A stretch of 59,101 bases of DNA. Source: Desulforhabdus sp. TSK. GTDB taxonomy: Bacteria > Desulfobacterota > Syntrophobacteria > Syntrophobacterales > Syntrophobacteraceae. The stretch spans positions 1 to 59,101 of the forward strand of contig NZ_BQXM01000034.1 of NCBI RefSeq assembly GCF_022836495.1, written 5' to 3'. The stretch's first letter is position 1; each line of letters begins with the position of its first letter. This document shows, piece after piece, positions 1 through 8,802 of the stretch. The position numbers and the translations under genes are program-made. The notes beneath the pieces were generated by a model. The model had not been told where the DNA came from, ran no database searches, and worked only from the letters and a program-made list of their open reading frames with translations.

Positions 1-113
1 GCGGTGGCTACAGCGAGGAGGTCACACCCGTTCCCATCCCGAACACGGTCGTTAAGCTCCTCTGCGCCGATGGTACTGCGTGGGTGACTGCGTGGGAGAG
101 TAGGGCGCCGCCG
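1..113 (+). rRNA. rrf: 5S ribosomal RNA, 5' end cut by window edge
   Basis: The first ~113 bases have the 5S rRNA pattern: the loop segment reading CCCATCCCGAACACGG near 34-49, the GCGCCGATGGTACTGCG segment near 64-80 and the GGGAGAGTAGG segment near 93-103. The 3' strand GCGCCGCC can pair with the GGCGGT at the left edge, so only a few 5' bases seem to be missing. It is the last gene of an rRNA operon whose 16S and 23S genes would lie to the left. The exact 3' end is estimated. Confidence 0.95.
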
Positions 114-409
114 CCCCATCCCTTTTTACCCTTTTGTAAGAATTTTCCGTCCCTCGATTTACCGTGACCTCTCCTTCTGGAATCTCCGTCTCCTCTCAAA
201 CGCGTGTGACACATGAAATAAAAATCCGTCCTGCGTGCCTTCACAGGTAGGCTGCGTTTTACGCACCATTGTTGCCGCAAGTATGGCTGCACCCCGCAGG
301 GTGTGCAAATTCAACCTGCTACCCCCAGCGATGGATGCCGATGGGTTGCCTCTCGCCTGCATCCCATTCCCTCCTTTCTATTTTCCGTGTTCTTTTCCCG
401 TCCTTACAG

Positions 410-442
410 GCCACCTTCTCCGGAAGGTGGCTTCCTTTTTTC
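410..442 (+). terminator. Rho-independent terminator downstream of 5S rRNA
   Basis: A perfect 9-bp stem GCCACCTTC / GAAGGTGGC (410-418 with 423-431) has a 4-base loop and is followed by TTCCTTTTTTCCCC. It lies between the 5S gene and pstS and probably ends the rRNA operon. I see no gene in 114-590; the other content is the Pho box that follows. Confidence 0.8.
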
Positions 443-447
443 CCCGT

Positions 448-503
448 TTGTCACGCAAATTGCCATGATTCGTCACAGAACCGTAACAGAATGTGAATAG
501 TAT
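448..503 (+). promoter_or_regulatory. PhoB box and promoter of pstS
   Basis: Half-sites TTGTCAC (448-454), TCGTCAC (470-476) and CCGTAAC (481-487) lie in phase on an 11-bp period (22 bp and 11 bp apart). A TTGCCAT at 460-466 is one base out of phase. Ten bases after the last half-site is TAGTAT (498-503), a plausible -10; this equals the spacing in the E. coli phoA promoter as I recall it. It sits about 90 bp before the pstS start, where PhoB would be expected to activate. Confidence 0.8.
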
Positions 504-590
504 GCCTCCTATACGGCGCCGATGAGTCGTAATGAATGTGTCACATTGGATGCGAACGTTAAAGGAAGCAAACTCAATTACAGGAGGTTC

Positions 591-1412
591 ATGATGTCGA
601 AGTTCAAATGGATTGTTTTGGTGGCAGCCCTTGTGGGCTTTGTGGCCGTCAACAGTGCTCTTGCCGGATCACTCCAGATCAATGGCTCCACGACAGTACT
701 TCCCATCGCACAGAAGGTGGCGGAAGCTTACATGAAGGTGCATCCCGATGTCAGCATTTCGGTTTCCGGCGGAGGCTCCGGTGACGGCATCAAGGCCATC
801 ATCGACGGAACGACGAATATTGCCAACAGCTCGCGCTTCATCAAGGATGAAGAGGTCAAGCTCGCTGTCGAAAAGGGAAGTTATCCCGTCCCCTTTGCCA
901 TTGCCTACGACTGCATCGTCCCGGTGGTGAGCCCGGACAATACGGTCGGTGATCTTTCCCTGGAGCAGCTGAAATCCATCTTTAAGGGTGACGTGAAGAA
1001 CTGGAAGGAGCTCGGTGGACCCGATCGTCCCATCGTGGTCATCTCCAGGGATACCTCGTCGGGCACCTATGAAGTATGGGAAGATAAAGTTATGAAGAAG
1101 GAACGGGTTTTCGCCGGTGCACTCCTTCAGGCTTCCAGCGGAGCGGTCTCTCAGGCCATCTCCAAGAACAAGAATGCCATCGGGTATCTTGGAATCGGAT
1201 ATGTCGACAAGAACGTGAAGGCACTCAGTGTCAATGGAATCGTCGGGAATGAGGAAACGACCTTGAACGGGAAATACCCCATTTCCAGGCCTCTTTTCAT
1301 GTTCACCCGAGGCTGGCCCAGCGGAGACACACTGAATTTTATCAACTATGTCATAAATCCGCAGCAGGGACAGAAGCTCGTCAAAGAGGCAGGCTTTGTC
1401 CCCTTGCATTGA
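591..1412 (+). CDS. pstS: Periplasmic phosphate-binding protein PstS
   Basis: High-affinity phosphate-binding component of the PstSCAB importer, working in the periplasm. The 273-residue product has a signal peptide (basic start, hydrophobic stretch to about residue 22, ALA cleavage site at 23-25). The mature part has the family's phosphate loops: NGSTTVLPIA just after the signal, GGGSGDGIKA near residue 65, and RDTSSGTYEVW in the middle. An upstream in-frame ATG exists at 522, but ATG 591 follows a strong AGGAGG at 582-587 and gives the signal peptide directly. It has its own PhoB box. A 226-bp gap separates it from pstC, long enough for some processing or attenuation, so PstS may be made in excess of the permease. 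Confidence 0.95.
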   Translation: MMSKFKWIVLVAALVGFVAVNSALAGSLQINGSTTVLPIAQKVAEAYMKVHPDVSISVSGGGSGDGIKAIIDGTTNIANSSRFIKDEEVKLAVEKGSYPVPFAIAYDCIVPVVSPDNTVGDLSLEQLKSIFKGDVKNWKELGGPDRPIVVISRDTSSGTYEVWEDKVMKKERVFAGALLQASSGAVSQAISKNKNAIGYLGIGYVDKNVKALSVNGIVGNEETTLNGKYPISRPLFMFTRGWPSGDTLNFINYVINPQQGQKLVKEAGFVPLH

Positions 1413-1638
1413 TCTTTGAATCAACCGGGGTGTTGGCGAATGGTGGAAGGGCCGGGCTCCTTCTCAACGGGGCAGCGGTCTCTAACCATTTCGCCGACTT
1501 CCCGCTTCCGGCGCGAAGGCTCCTTTCCCCCCATAGTGGCTCTGCCCCGGCAGTGCTCCCGGAGCAAGACCAGCAGTATCCCGTGAGAACGAGGGACGGA
1601 GGCTGCCGGAGAGATCCCAGAGAGGTTCAAACAGAAGA

Positions 1639-2532
1639 ATGGTGAAACAGCGTCAAATCCGAGAGCAAATCATTCGTTGTGTCTTCTTCTTGACCGCGTT
1701 GACTTCCATTCTGGTCCTTTTCATGATCATGGTATTTCTGTTTGCCGAAGGTCTTCCCATCTTCAAGAAATTGTCCGCGTATCGCTTTTTGTTCGGGCAT
1801 GAATGGTATCCTACTGCGTCTCCGCCGGATTTTGGAATTTTCCCCCTTCTAGCCGCCTCTGTCGCAGTGACCCTCCTTTCCGCGCTGATTTCAGTGCCTC
1901 TCGGGATCATGACGGCATTCTACCTTGCGGAAGTTGCGCCGGTGCGCTTTCGTGAAATCGCCAAGCCTGTCGTGGAGCTTCTGGCAGCCTTGCCGTCGGT
2001 GGTCATCGGTTTTTTCGGAATGGTTGTCGTCGCCCCCTTCCTTCAGGATACTTTCAATCTTGCCACGGGGCTCAATCTTTTCAATGCGTCCCTCATGCTG
2101 GCCTTCATGTCGGTCCCCACCATCTGCAGCATTTCCGAAGATGCTATCCACAGCGTGCCCATGGATTTGAAGGAAGCGTCGCTGGCATTGGGTGCCACAC
2201 ACTGGGAGACGGTTTTTCGCGTGATCTTTCCTGCCTCCCTGTCGGGTATCAGTACGGCGGTCATCCTGGGAATGTCGAGAGCCATCGGGGAGACCATGGT
2301 GGTTTTGATGGTTGCGGGTGGGGCCGGGATGGTCCCCACATCCATATTCGACCCCGTGAGACCCATGCCGTCCAGTATTGCCGCCGAGATGGCGGAAGCC
2401 CCCTTTCGCGGGGATCACTATCATGCTCTGTTCGCCATCGGCATCGTGCTGTTCTTATTCACGCTGTTTTTTAACCTGATAGCGGACTATGTAGCCCAGA
2501 AGCATAAGCAGGTGGGAGCGGCCACTTTGTAG
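1639..2532 (+). CDS. pstC: Phosphate ABC transporter permease PstC
   Basis: Inner-membrane subunit of the PstSCAB phosphate importer. The 297-residue protein has an N-terminal anchor at about 15-38, then the binding-protein-dependent permease core with several membrane segments. The EAA loop that contacts the ATPase is visible as EASLALGATHWETVFRV, and the family signature SRAIGETMVVLMV follows. It starts with ATG 1639 just after a purine-rich stretch, and length is normal for PstC. pstA follows after 34 bp. The usual next gene, pstB, is absent here and found instead at 33 kb on the other strand. Confidence 0.95.
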   Translation: MVKQRQIREQIIRCVFFLTALTSILVLFMIMVFLFAEGLPIFKKLSAYRFLFGHEWYPTASPPDFGIFPLLAASVAVTLLSALISVPLGIMTAFYLAEVAPVRFREIAKPVVELLAALPSVVIGFFGMVVVAPFLQDTFNLATGLNLFNASLMLAFMSVPTICSISEDAIHSVPMDLKEASLALGATHWETVFRVIFPASLSGISTAVILGMSRAIGETMVVLMVAGGAGMVPTSIFDPVRPMPSSIAAEMAEAPFRGDHYHALFAIGIVLFLFTLFFNLIADYVAQKHKQVGAATL

Positions 2533-2566
2533 ACACCAATCTCCACTGTCAGAGAGGATAAGCTCC

Positions 2567-3535
2567 ATGGATGGATTGAAGGTACCCGACAGTGCGGCGC
2601 AGGGGGAATTGCCCATGCAAACCGGTGCCGGCAGCCCCCGAAACGATGCAAAGCATACGGCTGAGGATCGGGAATATCAAAACCGCGTCCGCAAGCGGCA
2701 TATCGTGCAAAAAGGCGTGTTCAGCCTGTTCAGCTGCGCTGCCGTCGTCAATGGCCTGGCTCTTGCCCTGGTTGTGGGATTTCTTGTCTTCAACGGGTGG
2801 CGGGCGATCAATTGGACCTTCCTGACGGAAGCGCCCATGGCGTCCATGACGAAAGGGGGGATTTTCCCCTGCATCATGGGCACCTTCCTGCTGAGCTTTG
2901 GCGCCATGGTCGTTGCGTTCCCCTGGGGAGTGGCGACGGCCATCTACCTGCATGAATATGCCCGCCCGGGTGTTGCCATGCGCGTCATTCGACTGGGAAT
3001 CAACAACCTGGCAGGCGTTCCTTCGGTGGTGTTCGGCCTCTTCGGGCTGACTTTCTTCGTGACGTGGTGCAAGATGGGGGTGAGCGTGTTGTCGGGCGTG
3101 CTCACTCTGGGTGCGCTGATTCTTCCCGTCATCATCGGCACGGCCGAAGAGGCCTTGAGGTCGGTTCCTTCCACCTACCGGGAGGCTTCGCTGGGGCTGG
3201 GGGCGACCAAATGGCAGACCATTTTCCGGGTGGTTTTGCCGGCAGCTTTTCCAGGGATGCTTACGGGCTCCATTCTCGGCATCAGTCGGGCGGCGGGGGA
3301 AACCGCCGCCATCATGTTCACCGCCGCGGTGTTTTTTACGCCCAACATGCCCTCATCCATTTTCGATCCGGTCATGGCCCTGCCTTACCATGTCTACGTG
3401 CTGGCGACAGCCGGTACTGAAATCGAAGCGACTCGTCCTCTCCAATACGGAACAGCGCTTGTTTTGATTTCCCTCGTATTTGGGATGAACCTCATCGCCA
3501 TCATCTACCGGGCACGATTGCAGCGAAGACACTGA
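2567..3535 (+). CDS. pstA: Phosphate ABC transporter permease PstA
   Basis: Second permease subunit of the phosphate importer, partner of PstC. The 322-residue protein has about 45 hydrophilic N-terminal residues, a first membrane segment near 52-75, then the permease core with the EAA loop EASLGLGATKWQTIFRV and the SRAAGETAAIMF signature. The hydrophilic N-terminal extension is longer than in E. coli PstA. ATG 2567 follows an AGAGGA ribosome site. It ends the pstSCA operon, closed by a strong terminator 37 bp later. Confidence 0.95.
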   Translation: MDGLKVPDSAAQGELPMQTGAGSPRNDAKHTAEDREYQNRVRKRHIVQKGVFSLFSCAAVVNGLALALVVGFLVFNGWRAINWTFLTEAPMASMTKGGIFPCIMGTFLLSFGAMVVAFPWGVATAIYLHEYARPGVAMRVIRLGINNLAGVPSVVFGLFGLTFFVTWCKMGVSVLSGVLTLGALILPVIIGTAEEALRSVPSTYREASLGLGATKWQTIFRVVLPAAFPGMLTGSILGISRAAGETAAIMFTAAVFFTPNMPSSIFDPVMALPYHVYVLATAGTEIEATRPLQYGTALVLISLVFGMNLIAIIYRARLQRRH

Positions 3536-3571
3536 AAAAAGCAGCGGGGCAAGCGCAGACGGATTTTAGAG

Positions 3572-3610
3572 AACCGCCGGGTAACGGAGAATTACCCGGC
3601 GGTTTTTTTG
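3572..3610 (+). terminator. Terminator of the pstSCA operon
   Basis: A 13-bp GC-rich stem, AACCGCCGGGTAA (3572-3584) with TTACCCGGCGGTT (3592-3604), has a short loop and is followed by a run of T. Textbook Rho-independent terminator just after pstA. Confidence 0.92.
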
Positions 3611-3727
3611 TTTATGGTGTCCCGGCCATGGCCTTTGAAGTCCACGGCATCGAGAATGCCATCGAGACGTTCTGCCTTTCAGCTTGGCGACTATACGCGT
3701 TCAGCTTGAAAAGCTGCCTTTCTTGAC

Positions 3728-3807
3728 TCACGCGGAGGCGCGGAGATGCGGAGGGCGCAGCGCCTGTTGCCACTCGCTTTTCCCCGGGCTCTCCGCGTCT
3801 CCGCGTG
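3728..3807. repeat. Palindromic intergenic element built on CGCGGAG units
   Basis: The left arm (3728-3750) is a run of CGCGGAG-type units and the right arm (3790-3807) is its complement, CTCCGCGTCTCCGCGTGA. About 40 bases lie between. No protein is encoded. Similar CGCGGAGACGCGGAG elements are known to me as dispersed intergenic repeats in several phyla; copy number here cannot be judged from one window. Confidence 0.6.
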
Positions 3808-3918
3808 AAAATGAAGTTTTTCAACCTCCAAAAGAATAAAAAGCATTCGGCATTCCTCCAGAGGTCCCGTCCACCGGGCTTTTCCGTCCGGTCCCGGGAA
3901 AATTCCTCATTTCCTTGA

Positions 3919-3974
3919 ATTTCACATCATGTTCACCGCCCCGAAAACAATCCGTCACATTGGCTTCTCATAAT
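3919..3974 (+). promoter_or_regulatory. PhoB box upstream of the 826-residue-protein/psd operon
   Basis: Units at an exact 11-bp step: ATTTCAC (3919), TGTTCAC (3930), CCGAAAA (3941), CCGTCAC (3952-3958). Ten bases later comes CATAAT (3969-3974), a good -10. The start codon of the next gene is at 4078. Together with 3536-3918 (terminator and palindromic element) this accounts for the 540-bp gap. Confidence 0.7.
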
Positions 3975-4077
3975 ACTTCTCGAGGCTTGAGGTAAACGCA
4001 GTGTGGCAGTGCGTTGCATCATCAAAGCACTTGACGTTCAAGCTGTCCATTACTCAAATTGCCGAGGAAAAATTTGA

Positions 4078-6558
4078 ATGAACCCGATGGAAAAGTCTTC
4101 TCCCAATACGCCGGTTCTGGTTCCTGGACGGTCGGCAGATTCACCCCTGCCGTCCCTATCCTGTATCGCCAGACAACTCGATATCGATACCCATGCAAAG
4201 GAGGGATGGATCCATTCCCTCCCCTTTATGCTGCACGATACCACGGCAGGTTCTGAAAGCGAGCTCCAGGCGATTGTCAAAGGCAGGCGCATGGATGTGG
4301 ATTTGCCGATCACCATCGAGCAGTCGAATTATTTCGCTAATATCATTAAGAGGATCACTTCGGGTGAAGCACCGAGGAAAGCGGTTACGGACCTGGAACG
4401 GTGGCTCGCCGGCAATGCTGAGGGAGTCTGGGAGAACAGTTGGGTGCGTTTTCCCGTACGTCGCCTCAGTTCCTATGCAAAAAGGATCCTGGACCTGGAT
4501 CTTCTGGCCGATAAAAGCAGGCCTCAGAGTGGGTTGCGTTCGGATGCCGGCCGGTTCATTTTCCACCAGCGGGGAGAGGAAACCATTCGCATCCCCGTCA
4601 GCTATCTTCTGAAGCTGTCTCTGGCCGACATTCTGGGAGGCGAAAGGTCTCTTCCCGCAGTGGTCCGGCAGACCGGCGAATATTTACTGAATCATTTCTT
4701 GAGTGACAACAGCTCCCCCGAGACGTTTTCCTTTTATGTCGTGCCCCTGTGCCCCGAAACAGGCATGGGGCAGGCCCTTGCACGTGAAACAGCCCGGCGC
4801 TTTCTCCTCACGCAGCTCCTGATGCTCCATGCCAACGAAGTCTTCCAGCTTCGAGCCACCGGTCAGGAAGCGATGATCTATTCGGCTCCTCATCCGCCCA
4901 TACGCCAGAAAGAGCTCAACGATTGCATTTCCGATGCCTATTACAGGGAGCTTTTCATGAGTCCGTGCCTGTCGGGATGGTGCAAAGGTGAGGAAAAGCA
5001 CCAGTATATGGGATTGTGCCATGAGGTCCTGAGCCGCAGCCAGTTGAATGGAGTGGCAAAGCTGAGGGAGGCGGGCATCATCAACCGGAACCTGGTGGTC
5101 TTGCCCAACACCTCCAATATCAGCCTGGCCAACAACGGGACTCATGTGAGTCTCGGCAGCCGCAAGCTTACGCGCTGCCTGAATGACTCTTCTTCCGGAT
5201 TTACACGGGTGGAAGAAAAGTACCTGGGAGACCTGGTCATCAAGTTCACGGAGCATTTTCTGCCCCTGTTCGCAGGAACCTACAGCGCTGCGCCGTACCG
5301 AGTGGATTTCTGGGATTTTCACCCTGAAAAGCTTCTCGGATTTTTGCCCCATGAACTCGATTACACGCATCTGCGCATGATCTGGAGGCGGTGGAGGAAG
5401 AAGGCGAGTACGAAAATCTTTGGACACCCCATCACTCCCTTCGGCCCCCGATGGTTTGACCGTATTTTGAGCGCTCTGTTCGGTTTGAAGGGGGATTTTC
5501 TGCCGGACTTCCGTCTCGTCGATTACTTCGTGGCCCTCATGAGCACCGAGCGCAGCCCAGCCTTGGACGGGCAGGTGGGCAACGGTGAACGGTTGAAGCA
5601 GGATTTAGCGCATCTTGGGGTTTTCAATTGCAAAATGGCTCTCTACCAGCTGGTCCGGTTGAGGGAATATCATGTCATGGGCTTCAGCGGCTTTGAGATG
5701 CGTATTCACAGCCTCTTTGAAAGCCACAGTGGAGATATGGGGCCGGCCGTCGATCTCCAGCTTCTCGTCACAGCCCTGGCCTTCAAATACATCGCTCAGG
5801 GGAAACTGGAGCATGAGGATATTCCTGACCAACCCTTTGTGGAAAGCGAGCGAAGGCAGATTTTCTTCGGTGCGGCCATCGGCATTCCCACCTTTTACGT
5901 GAGTCTGAAGAGCCGGAACGCTCTTCTCAAGCGGATTTTGAGAGAAACATTCCACGTGCGTGCCAGTCGGCGCTACCCCGGCTACTGGAGGGTTTACAGC
6001 CTGGAATACCGTAAGGCCCTGCTTCGGATCCTCCGTCAGGATGCGACCGACTTGGTGGAGATGCTCGACCTGAAAGACATTCTCCGGGATTTAGAGTTCA
6101 GGCTCGATGATCCGGAACGTCATTCCGCGGGGGGAAAAATCACTCGAGGTATTCTCGGAGATAGGGACAGTCAGGAAGTCCTGCGCATGAAGGGAAGGGA
6201 ATTCAATCAGGAGGCGGAAAGGTTCTACCGGAATGATCTCAGGATCAGGCAGACTCGTGAAGCACTGGATTCACTGGAAGCAGATCTTGAAAACTCCGAA
6301 GGCGCGTTTTTTTCCAGGGGGGCGCCTTTCCCTAAGGAATTGTTCCATGCCGTGGGGTGCGAAGACCCCCTGCGATTTTTCCGTATGGTTAAACAAGATG
6401 TTCTGGAAGGAACCATCACACTAGCTGAGTTGCGGCAGCTTATTCATCTGGTGCTGACGTGCATTCACTTCGAAATCCAGGGGGCAAAGGCAGCCCTGAA
6501 TGAAAGCTCGGGAGATCATGGGCATGAAGCACCAATACATCGAGCGGCAAACGGGTAA
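4078..6558 (+). CDS. Large conserved-looking protein of unknown function (826 aa)
   Basis: I do not recognise this family. The 826-residue product has no signal peptide or membrane segment that I can see, so it is probably cytosolic or membrane-associated. It is rich in aromatic and charged residues. Visible stretches that look structured are a Y-R-V-D-F-W-D-F segment near residues 406-413, then GFLPHELDYTH, and an arginine/tryptophan-rich WRRWRKK patch. The C-terminal ~180 residues are strongly charged and probably helical. It starts at ATG 4078 behind a GAGG site and overlaps the decarboxylase gene that follows by about 35 bp, so translation is likely coupled. The PhoB box upstream and the lipid-type enzymes downstream suggest a role in membrane lipid adjustment under phosphate limitation; that is inference only. 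Confidence 0.8.
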   Translation: MNPMEKSSPNTPVLVPGRSADSPLPSLSCIARQLDIDTHAKEGWIHSLPFMLHDTTAGSESELQAIVKGRRMDVDLPITIEQSNYFANIIKRITSGEAPRKAVTDLERWLAGNAEGVWENSWVRFPVRRLSSYAKRILDLDLLADKSRPQSGLRSDAGRFIFHQRGEETIRIPVSYLLKLSLADILGGERSLPAVVRQTGEYLLNHFLSDNSSPETFSFYVVPLCPETGMGQALARETARRFLLTQLLMLHANEVFQLRATGQEAMIYSAPHPPIRQKELNDCISDAYYRELFMSPCLSGWCKGEEKHQYMGLCHEVLSRSQLNGVAKLREAGIINRNLVVLPNTSNISLANNGTHVSLGSRKLTRCLNDSSSGFTRVEEKYLGDLVIKFTEHFLPLFAGTYSAAPYRVDFWDFHPEKLLGFLPHELDYTHLRMIWRRWRKKASTKIFGHPITPFGPRWFDRILSALFGLKGDFLPDFRLVDYFVALMSTERSPALDGQVGNGERLKQDLAHLGVFNCKMALYQLVRLREYHVMGFSGFEMRIHSLFESHSGDMGPAVDLQLLVTALAFKYIAQGKLEHEDIPDQPFVESERRQIFFGAAIGIPTFYVSLKSRNALLKRILRETFHVRASRRYPGYWRVYSLEYRKALLRILRQDATDLVEMLDLKDILRDLEFRLDDPERHSAGGKITRGILGDRDSQEVLRMKGREFNQEAERFYRNDLRIRQTREALDSLEADLENSEGAFFSRGAPFPKELFHAVGCEDPLRFFRMVKQDVLEGTITLAELRQLIHLVLTCIHFEIQGAKAALNESSGDHGHEAPIHRAANG

Positions 6559-7522
6559 GGTACGCAGCGAGCAACTTTACGGCGACAGGATTATTCGGCG
6601 TTTGTACGGCAGAGAGCGGGAAAACGGACAGACGCTGTTCCGGGCGTTGACAAGTGCACGCTTTTCAGCCTTTCTCGGTTATATCCATTATGATTTTTCA
6701 CTGGGTGGAAGAGTTCCGGGCTATTCGAAATTCCTCCAGGAAGCGGGAATCGATTTCAACGAATGCCTCGAAAATTTTCGGCACTTCAAAACCATGCGTG
6801 AAATTTTCGAACGGAAAATACGCTACTGGGAATGCCGCCCAATGCCCAAAGCCTCCCGCACGGTAGCCTCACCGGCCGATGCAAGGGTTCTGGTGGGCTC
6901 GTTCCATTCGTCCTCCAGCCTCTTCCTGAAGGAAAAATTTTTCGATTATGAGGAACTTCTGGGAACGAACAAACAAAAATGGCTGAATGCCTTTCAAGGC
7001 GGGGACTTTGCGGTATTCCGTTTGACACCGGAAAAATACCACTATAACCATGCACCCGTTTCAGGAAAGGTGTTGGACATCTATGAGATTTCTGGAACCT
7101 ACAACTCCTGCAATCCTTCGGCTGTTGTGGCAGCGATCAATCCTTACTCCAAAAACAAACGCGTGGTGACCATCCTGGATACAAACGTTCCTGGCGGTTC
7201 GGAGGCGGGGATGGTGGCGATGATCGAAATCGTGGCCCTCATGGTGGGGGATGTGGTCCAGTGCTACAGCGAAACACGCTATGACGCCCCCCAGCCGGTT
7301 CGACCTGGCATGTTCCTTCGCAAAGGCTGTCCCAAGAGCCTCTATCGCCCGGGCAGCAGCACTGACGTATTGATTTTCCAGTCGGGGCGCGTGGCCTTTG
7401 CATCAGATCTCGTCCGAAACCTTCGTGCGCCGGGCGTGGAGAGCCGGTTTTCCCTCGGTTTCGGCCGTCCCCTGGTAGAGACCGAGGTGTTGGTGCGCTC
7501 GTGCATCGCAGAAATCATATGA
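6524..7522 (+). CDS. psd: Phosphatidylserine decarboxylase family protein
   Basis: Pyruvoyl-dependent decarboxylase family that converts phosphatidylserine to phosphatidylethanolamine at the inner membrane. The 332-residue product has the N-terminal part of the longer Psd type (RQTGKVRSEQLYGD). It also has what looks like the full catalytic set: Asp in SPADA (about residue 115), His in YHYNHAPVSG (about 175), and the self-cleavage Ser in PGSST (about 280). The usual LGST is replaced by GSST, and the FNDFF region is degenerate. Possible starts are 6500, 6518 and 6524; 6524 gives the usual family N-terminus and has GGGAG about ten bases upstream. It lies inside a Pho-box operon between an unknown protein and an Lgt-like protein. 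Activity on a different phospholipid is possible. Confidence 0.8.
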   Translation: MKHQYIERQTGKVRSEQLYGDRIIRRLYGRERENGQTLFRALTSARFSAFLGYIHYDFSLGGRVPGYSKFLQEAGIDFNECLENFRHFKTMREIFERKIRYWECRPMPKASRTVASPADARVLVGSFHSSSSLFLKEKFFDYEELLGTNKQKWLNAFQGGDFAVFRLTPEKYHYNHAPVSGKVLDIYEISGTYNSCNPSAVVAAINPYSKNKRVVTILDTNVPGGSEAGMVAMIEIVALMVGDVVQCYSETRYDAPQPVRPGMFLRKGCPKSLYRPGSSTDVLIFQSGRVAFASDLVRNLRAPGVESRFSLGFGRPLVETEVLVRSCIAEII

Positions 7523-7600
7523 GTCTGCGCGGTAAAGAGAACCGGCAGTCATTGTCCTGCTCTGACGCTATGCCATCTGAAATAAAGGAGGAATGGATAC

Positions 7601-8653
7601 ATGGCCAATTCAATATTTGTGATCGCCCTGGCGATCAGTTTTGCTCTGGTGCTCATATGGGGATTCATCGCTCTGCCGGGAGAACGCTGGCAGATCATGG
7701 CGGCAGTGCCGCAAATTAAAACGCCTGATGGTCGCTGGACGGGTATCAACCTCACCTACTACGGCTTTTTCAACGCCATGGCCTATAGCGCTGCTGTGGC
7801 CATGGTGTTTCTTCTCCTGGGATCTATCCAGGTGCCCAAGAGCGCGGTGTTTACGATAGTGACGGCCCTGCTGGCGCTATGTATGCCCGCATCCAGGCTT
7901 GTGGCGAAGTGGGTGGAAAGGAAATCTTACACGTTCACAGTGGCAGGTGCCTCGTTCATAGGAATCGTAGCGGCTCCGTGGATGATTTTTTTCCTGAACT
8001 CCGCCATGGAGAAATTCTTGCTGCCCTCCCTTCCCGTTCTGCCTGCCCTGGCGGCATTTTCCATCGCCTATGCCCTGGGGGAGGGACTGGGGCGCCTGGC
8101 CTGCGTGAGCTTCGGCTGCTGCTATGGCAAAGCCTTGTCTGATTGCCAGCCCGTCTTGAGGAAAATTTTTTCGGGCTACACCTTCACCTTTTGGGGGAAA
8201 ACCAAGAAAGTCGCCTACGCAGGCGGCTTGGAAGGGCAAAAGGTTTTTCCCATCCAGGCTGTCACCTCCTGCCTCTATGTGGCAGTAGGACTGGCTGGTA
8301 TTGTGCTGTTTCTCACCTCCCATTTCCTCGCTGCGTTCCTGCTGCCCCTCTTGGGCACCCAGGCTTGGCGATCCATCTCCGAACTCCTTCGCTTCGACTA
8401 CCGGGGGAGCGGAAAGGTGACCCGCTATCAATTCATGAGCATTTTTTCCATGTTGTACGCCCTTTGCCTGCCACTCCTGATCAAAACCCCTGCCATTCCG
8501 CCCCCCGAAATCCTCACGGGACTCCGAGTTCTCTGGCATCCGGGCATGATTCTCTTTTTGCAGACTCTCTGGGTTGCCGTACTCTTCTACACAGGCCGCA
8601 GCATGGTTACGGGCTCGATCCTGACTTTCCATGTCCATGAAGACAGAATTTGA
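7601..8653 (+). CDS. Lgt-like (prolipoprotein diacylglyceryl transferase family) membrane protein
   Basis: Polytopic membrane protein of 350 residues. The stretch EGLGRLACVSFGCCYGKAL aligns in style with the R-x-G-C-F-x-x-G-C-C-Y-G signature of Lgt-family variants, and the later FPIQAVTSCLY matches the HPTQLYE region of Lgt. True Lgt moves diacylglycerol from phosphatidylglycerol to a lipoprotein cysteine. The N-terminus here is longer and lacks the usual Lgt His-Gly motif, so the substrate may differ. ATG 7601 follows AAAGGAGG. It sits 78 bp after the psd-like gene and probably shares its Pho-regulated transcript, making a three-gene lipid-type operon. Confidence 0.75.
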   Translation: MANSIFVIALAISFALVLIWGFIALPGERWQIMAAVPQIKTPDGRWTGINLTYYGFFNAMAYSAAVAMVFLLLGSIQVPKSAVFTIVTALLALCMPASRLVAKWVERKSYTFTVAGASFIGIVAAPWMIFFLNSAMEKFLLPSLPVLPALAAFSIAYALGEGLGRLACVSFGCCYGKALSDCQPVLRKIFSGYTFTFWGKTKKVAYAGGLEGQKVFPIQAVTSCLYVAVGLAGIVLFLTSHFLAAFLLPLLGTQAWRSISELLRFDYRGSGKVTRYQFMSIFSMLYALCLPLLIKTPAIPPPEILTGLRVLWHPGMILFLQTLWVAVLFYTGRSMVTGSILTFHVHEDRI

Positions 8654-8698
8654 AGAACGCTCAGTAAACTTCCACAGATTAAGATGACCCATTTCGGT

Positions 8699-8780
8699 CC
8701 GCGTCATGCCGGCAGTTTTCAAGCCGGCATCCAGTTTTTTCCCCTGTGGATTCCGGCTGAAGGACTGCCGGAATGAGGAA
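8699..8780. repeat. Palindromic dispersed-type repeat (GCCGGCATCCAG family)
   Basis: Outer arms TCATGCCGGCAG and CTGCCGGAATGA and inner arms AAGCCGGCATCCAG and TGGATTCCGGCT nest in about 80 bp. This is the pattern of the common intergenic palindromes derived from GTCATTCCGGC-type units. No coding capacity. A degraded relative is seen at 12040-12106. Confidence 0.6.
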
Positions 8781-8802
8781 ACGAGTGGCGGACAGTCTAA
8801 GT

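Noticed and set aside
669-1424. Long minus-strand frame opposite pstS (251 codons)
   Set aside because: Shadow frame; the plus strand encodes a clear PstS and the antisense product has no recognisable domain.
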